This document shows, piece by piece, positions 5,210-9,011 of a DNA stretch of 9,011 nt (position 1 is the stretch's first letter; each line of letters starts with the position of its first letter). Source of the stretch: Gammaproteobacteria bacterium (lineage in GTDB: Bacteria; Pseudomonadota; Gammaproteobacteria; Xanthomonadales; Marinicellaceae); assembly GCA_030426065.1 (NCBI GenBank), contig JAUHZH010000062.1:1-9011 (forward strand). Reading direction: 5' to 3'. Both the position numbers and the translations under genes were made by a program. The notes under the pieces were generated by a model that saw only the letters and a list, made by a program, of their open reading frames with translations, was not told the DNA's origin and ran no database searches.

Positions 5210-5752
5210 GTGGTTTCAAAATCATCCCTCAGAAAACACCTGAACCAAGCCCGACAATCTTTGTCACCTGACCAAGTGATCGAAAACAGCCGCTTGATCA
5301 CAGAAGCCATATCACCACGCTTTTTATCGGGTCAACCACACCATTTCGGCATCTACCTGCCTTTTGGCAACGAAGTCGATTTGCGTGCATTATTGACACG
5401 TCATCCCAACGGGTACATACCCAGCGTCCATGAGCAAAGCATGCAATTCCAAGCTTGGAACCCTGGCCTTGAAATCAACAAACACCCACTGGGCATGATG
5501 CAATCTGATTTCATTGATGGCTTGAAAAGGGCTCATCTGGATGTTTGCTTCCTTCCCCTACTCGGTTTTGATGCACTGGGCCATCGACTGGGCATGGGTG
5601 GCGGCTTTTATGACCGGTATTTTGAGCACAACAGCGAAACCCTGCTGATTGGTGTGGCGCATGACTGCCAACAGGTTGATTCATTGCCCGTCGATGACTG
5701 GGATGTTAAACTGCACGCCATTGTCACCGAATCACAAATCATCACACCATGA
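5210..5752 (+). CDS. fau: 5-formyltetrahydrofolate cyclo-ligase (5-FCL)
   Basis: Converts 5-formyltetrahydrofolate to 5,10-methenyltetrahydrofolate using ATP, returning a storage/inhibitory folate to the one-carbon pool. The 180-residue product has the family features. A basic N-terminal helix (SKSSLRKHLNQARQSLS) is followed by FGIYLPFGNEVDLRALL at about 46-62, which carries the E-D substrate region. The signature FLPLLGFDALGHRLGMGGGFYDRYF (about 114-138, glycine-rich ATP/phosphate site) and the C-terminal GVAHDCQQV...LPVDDWDVKLHAIVTE complete the match. The start is GTG 5210, since no ATG lies nearby; GAG at 5198-5200 is a weak Shine-Dalgarno. It directly follows 6S RNA, as ygfA does in E. 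coli, and overlaps rpiA by four bases (ATGA). Confidence 0.95.
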   Translation: MVSKSSLRKHLNQARQSLSPDQVIENSRLITEAISPRFLSGQPHHFGIYLPFGNEVDLRALLTRHPNGYIPSVHEQSMQFQAWNPGLEINKHPLGMMQSDFIDGLKRAHLDVCFLPLLGFDALGHRLGMGGGFYDRYFEHNSETLLIGVAHDCQQVDSLPVDDWDVKLHAIVTESQIITP

Positions 5753-6408
5753 ACCAAGACCTAATGAAACAACATGTGGCTCAAGCGGCCCTGTCCTACA
5801 TCAATGACGACAACATGATTTTGGGTGTTGGCACCGGTTCTACGGTCAATGCCTTGATTGCCTTGTTACCTCAAGTGAGGGACCGCATCAAAGCCTGTGT
5901 ATCGAGTTCAGAAGCATCCACTGCACAACTGCTGGACCTGGGTTTCGAAGTGATCGAATTGAATGATGCGGGCACTTTATCCCTTTACATTGACGGCGCC
6001 GATGAATGCGACCCGCACAACCGTTTAATCAAAGGCGGTGGCGGCGCTTTGACCCGTGAGAAAATCATCGCCGAGGCTTCACGACAATATGTTTGTATCG
6101 TTGATGAAAGCAAAATGGTCCCCATGTTGGGCGCATTCCCCCTACCTGTTGAGACCATCCCAATGGCGCGCAGCATGGTGGCCAGAAAATTGGTGGCCTT
6201 GGGCGGCCAACCCATCTATCGAGAAGGTTTTGTCACCGACAATGGCAACCTCATCCTGGATGTACACAACCTCAAAATCACCGACCCTGTCGCTTTGGAA
6301 CAAAAAATCAACCAAATCCCCGGCGTCGTCACCAACGGCCTGTTCGCCCTGCGCGGAGCCAACACCACCTTGATCGCCCAAGCCGATGGCACCATCAAAA
6401 AGCAATGA
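5749..6408 (+). CDS. rpiA: Ribose-5-phosphate isomerase A
   Basis: Interconverts ribose 5-phosphate and ribulose 5-phosphate in the non-oxidative pentose phosphate pathway (cytoplasm). The 219 residues equal the E. coli enzyme in length. The phosphate loop GVGTGST is at 26-32, SSEAST at 53-58, DGADE at 82-86 and KGGGGALTREK at 95-105. By alignment with E. coli RpiA (D81, D84, K94, E103), the catalytic residues are D82, D85, K95 and E104, all present. Further conserved stretches are FPLPVETIPMARSMVARKL and VTDNGNLILDVH. The ATG overlaps the 5-FCL stop by four bases, so translation is probably coupled; in E. coli serA lies between these genes. The operon ends at the terminator at 6428-6460. Confidence 0.98.
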   Translation: MNQDLMKQHVAQAALSYINDDNMILGVGTGSTVNALIALLPQVRDRIKACVSSSEASTAQLLDLGFEVIELNDAGTLSLYIDGADECDPHNRLIKGGGGALTREKIIAEASRQYVCIVDESKMVPMLGAFPLPVETIPMARSMVARKLVALGGQPIYREGFVTDNGNLILDVHNLKITDPVALEQKINQIPGVVTNGLFALRGANTTLIAQADGTIKKQ

Positions 6409-6427
6409 CCGCTTGAATTAACCCATT

Positions 6428-6460
6428 AAAAAAGCCAGTCAAAACAGACTGGCTTTTTTA
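6428..6460. terminator. Bidirectional Rho-independent terminator between rpiA and the amidohydrolase gene
   Basis: GCCAGTC (6434-6440) and GACTGGC (6447-6453) form a seven-pair stem with a six-base loop (AAAACA), flanked by six A and six T. It serves both convergent transcripts. Confidence 0.93.
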
Positions 6461-6474
6461 TATCAGGCTTTCAA

Positions 6475-9011
6475 TCACTCAAAGTAGAATTCAGTCCGTT
6501 CTTTTTTCTCTGGGTACACTTGGTTCATGGTGTTGGCTTCATACAGCCGACCATTCAACATCACTTGTTCGACCTGATCCGTGTTCTGAATGTTGTCCAT
6601 GGGATCACCGTTGAGGATCACCAAGTCAGCCAACTTACCCGCTTTGATGGAGCCGAGTTCGTGATCCATGCCGATGTATTTGGCTGGATCCAAAGTGCCT
6701 GCCTTGATCACATTCCAAGGGCTCATGCCACCCTGAGCGAACATCCACAGCTCCCAATGAGAACCCAGGCCTTCACGCTGTCCATGGGCTCCTAAAAGCA
6801 CATCAACACCTTCGTTTTGTAACTCAGTGGCGACACGGGCGTTGTTGAAATGATTGTAATCTTCAAGCGGTGCTTTGGTTCGTCGCACAGAAACTGGTTC
6901 AAGCACATGAGCGGGTACAAATTGGGTCAACAAAGGATGCTTCCACACTTCAGTGGTGTCATACCAATATCGCTCACCCCAAATGCCACCGTAACCCACG
7001 GTCAAAGTGGGCACATAAGCGGTCTGACTGCCAGCCCACAATTGCTTCACATCATCATAAACATGAGAGACTGGAATGGAATGCTCAATGCCCGTGTGGC
7101 CATCGACAATCATGGTCATGTTGTGCATGAACAGGGAACCACCTTCAGGCACCACCATCAATCCAGTTTGGCGCGCGGCTTCCAGCACTTGTTGCCTTTG
7201 GTCACGACGCGGTTGGTTGTAAGATTTCACTGAAAAAGCGCCCACAGCCTTCATCCGCTCCAAATGCCCAACGGCGTCCTCTAAACCATTGACCGGTGCG
7301 GTGAAGTAATGGGTCGCCCCATACAAGATGGTGCCTGTGGAGTAAATTCTGGGTGCGGTGATGCGCCCTGCTTTCTGCATTTCTGAAGCTGAAAACACGG
7401 CAGCAGTGTCGGCCGATGGGTTGTGGGTGGTGGTGACACCAAAAGCCAAAGAGGCCAATGCATTCCAGTTGGTTTGAGGGATGATTTGGCCGTTGCCATA
7501 TGGCCCATGCCAATGAACATCCACCAAACCAGGGATGATGGTCTTGCCGCTGACATCGATCACTTCGGCGTCACTGGGGATGTCGATGTCTGCGCCCACT
7601 GCGACAATCCGGTTGTCCTTAACCAAAACGGTGCCACCATCAATGATGACGTTGTCAACACCGTCGGTTTCCATGGTGATGATTTTCGCACCTTTCAAAG
7701 CCACTATACCTGTTGGCACATCGGTTTCAACGGTCAGCTTAATGTCTTGCACAGACACGTCAGCCGAATCACCTTCGATGAATTCAAATTGACCCGACAG
7801 GGCTTGGCTGTAAATTTTTGGGCCCATCGCCCACGACAAACGGTCTGACTTCTTGTTCCATGTCAGGTAGCTGCCAGCGAATTCAGAAAACTTTTTCAAT
7901 GGCATGTTGCTGGCTTTGCTGCCCGTTGCGATGTATTGGCCGTTGTTGACAAAGGGCGTGACATACACTTGGAAATTTTGAATGAAAGCCAACCATTGCT
8001 CATCTGGAGACAGGCTGAAACCTGTGATCCAAGGTCCTTGGTAATGTTTTTGGTGCGCGTTGCCAGTCAAGTCGACTGATTGCAACTGAGATGTCAACAC
8101 TTCACCCGAACGAGAAGTCCCCGTGAAATACACGCGGTCGGAAGATTGATTGAAAAAAGGTGATTGGCCTGATTCTGACAATTGGGTGGTCTCACCGGAT
8201 TTCACCTCAGCCAAAAACAACCCCGTTTCATGACTGTACAAAGGCGAAGTCAAATAGCCACCTGATGTGGCACTGTAGGTCACGTACTTGCCATTGGGTG
8301 ACAAACTGGGATCGATGTAATGGCCTGGCTTTTTGCTGATGGTTTTGCTTCTGCCACTCAGGTTACTGATCCGCACTGAGCCCAGCTTTTCATCGTGCCA
8401 AGTGGTGTAAACGATGGATTTGCCATCCGCTGACCATTTGGGATACATTTCAAAATGGTCGTTCTGACGCGTCAAGCGCTTGGGTTCACCTGAAGGCAGG
8501 TTGACCCAATAGATGTGCCCCATGGACTGGAAAACGGCTTTCTTTCCATCGGGAGAAGGCTGCAACCAACGCAACATTTTGGCATCGAATGACTCAGGAG
8601 AAACTTCATTCTTGACCGTCACGGCTTGTCTGATTTCACGTTGGTCATCAATGCTGAAAGGAATGTTGCTCAAAGCCCCATCCGCCACACTCAAACGGTG
8701 AATCTTGCCTTTGGCCCAGAACACAATGTCTTCGCCATCCGGCGTCCATGCAAACCTGGGGTAAACGCCATGGATGGCCCATGTTTCTTGCATGTCACGT
8801 TCCAACCCTTGGTAAATGGGTTTGATTTCGCCGGATTCACGGTCTTGAAGGAACAAGCTGGACTGGTTGCGGATGCGGCGCACAAATGCCAGCGTTTTAC
8901 CATCAGGAGATGGGGTCGGTCTGACGGCGCCACCAGGACCAGAAATCCACGGTGTGATTTTGCCTGTGGTCAACTCAATGGCGTAAATTTCATAGATTTG
9001 GTTGTTGCTGT
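6475..9011 (-). CDS. TolB-like beta-propeller / amidohydrolase fusion protein (5' end outside window)
   Basis: The frame is open from the right edge to the TGA at 6475, giving about 844 residues without a start. A TTG at 8973 is only an internal codon: the upstream frame, reading NQIYEIYAIEL, is still propeller-like. Numbering from 8973, residues 1-390 hold repeated PD40/TolB blades (PTPSPDGKTLAFVRR, FAWTPDGEDIVFW, QPSPDGKKAVFQS, KWSADGKSIVYTT, PSLSPNGKYVTYSA, FSLSPDEQWLAF). From about 424 follows a metal-dependent amidohydrolase domain: KTIIPGLVDVHWHG with HxH at H487/H489, SVKSY (K583, possible carboxylated lysine), GHTGIEH (H626, H631), VLLGAHGQREGLGSHWE (728-741), and the closing LGSIKAGKLADLVILNGDP. 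Similar fusions are annotated only as amidohydrolase or peptidase-like secreted proteins; the substrate is unknown. A signal peptide would be expected upstream. The usual GTD aspartate position reads GAH here. Confidence 0.88.
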   Translation of the reverse strand, partial: SNNQIYEIYAIELTTGKITPWISGPGGAVRPTPSPDGKTLAFVRRIRNQSSLFLQDRESGEIKPIYQGLERDMQETWAIHGVYPRFAWTPDGEDIVFWAKGKIHRLSVADGALSNIPFSIDDQREIRQAVTVKNEVSPESFDAKMLRWLQPSPDGKKAVFQSMGHIYWVNLPSGEPKRLTRQNDHFEMYPKWSADGKSIVYTTWHDEKLGSVRISNLSGRSKTISKKPGHYIDPSLSPNGKYVTYSATSGGYLTSPLYSHETGLFLAEVKSGETTQLSESGQSPFFNQSSDRVYFTGTSRSGEVLTSQLQSVDLTGNAHQKHYQGPWITGFSLSPDEQWLAFIQNFQVYVTPFVNNGQYIATGSKASNMPLKKFSEFAGSYLTWNKKSDRLSWAMGPKIYSQALSGQFEFIEGDSADVSVQDIKLTVETDVPTGIVALKGAKIITMETDGVDNVIIDGGTVLVKDNRIVAVGADIDIPSDAEVIDVSGKTIIPGLVDVHWHGPYGNGQIIPQTNWNALASLAFGVTTTHNPSADTAAVFSASEMQKAGRITAPRIYSTGTILYGATHYFTAPVNGLEDAVGHLERMKAVGAFSVKSYNQPRRDQRQQVLEAARQTGLMVVPEGGSLFMHNMTMIVDGHTGIEHSIPVSHVYDDVKQLWAGSQTAYVPTLTVGYGGIWGERYWYDTTEVWKHPLLTQFVPAHVLEPVSVRRTKAPLEDYNHFNNARVATELQNEGVDVLLGAHGQREGLGSHWELWMFAQGGMSPWNVIKAGTLDPAKYIGMDHELGSIKAGKLADLVILNGDPMDNIQNTDQVEQVMLNGRLYEANTMNQVYPEKKERTEFYFE

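Noticed and set aside
7423..7848. Plus-strand ORFs antisense to the amidohydrolase gene
   Set aside because: Frame shadows; the minus-strand frame has continuous domain motifs through the whole region.

Overview
The window looks like the chromosome of a gammaproteobacterium. The clearest sign is the block ygfB (UPF0149) | small coiled-coil gene - zapA - 6S RNA - 5-formyltetrahydrofolate cyclo-ligase - rpiA, which closely follows the Escherichia coli ygfB/zapA-ssrS-ygfA(-serA)-rpiA neighbourhood. An M23 peptidase next to tyrS, and an rplM-rpsI operon, also fit this class. Base composition is moderate and even throughout. I see no insertion sequences, phage genes, tRNAs or CRISPR arrays. The genus cannot be fixed from this sequence alone.

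Layout from left to right. At 1-342 (minus) is the N-terminus of a membrane-anchored LysM/M23-type cell-wall peptidase that runs off the left edge; its start codon is problematic. It is divergent from tyrS (458-1654, plus). A bidirectional terminator (1680-1710) separates tyrS from a convergent DUF481 outer-membrane protein (1725-2438, minus). Next come the ribosomal protein operon rplM-rpsI (3399-2569, minus, strong terminator at 2522-2549) and ygfB (3566-4114, minus).

Rightward from about 4285 there is a well-formed sigma70-type promoter, a long hairpin-rich leader (about 4320-4489), a small TIGR02449-like coiled-coil protein, zapA, the 6S RNA gene (about 4994-5190, own promoter overlapping the zapA stop), ygfA/fau and rpiA. 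Both protein-coding junctions in this operon are ATGA overlaps. A bidirectional terminator (6428-6460) closes it. The rest (6475-9011, minus) is one large secreted-type protein with a TolB-like beta-propeller followed by an amidohydrolase domain; its start lies beyond the right edge.

The genes are mostly housekeeping: translation (TyrRS, L13, S9), cell division (ZapA), global transcription control (6S RNA), folate and pentose-phosphate metabolism (5-FCL, RpiA) and envelope functions (M23 peptidase, DUF481). The less ordinary parts are the 6S RNA locus, a duplicated copy of the 6S promoter's -35/spacer sequence inside the upstream leader, the fau-rpiA overlap with no serA between them, and the apparent ATT or frameshifted start of the M23 peptidase. 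I found no clear evidence of a wholly new system.
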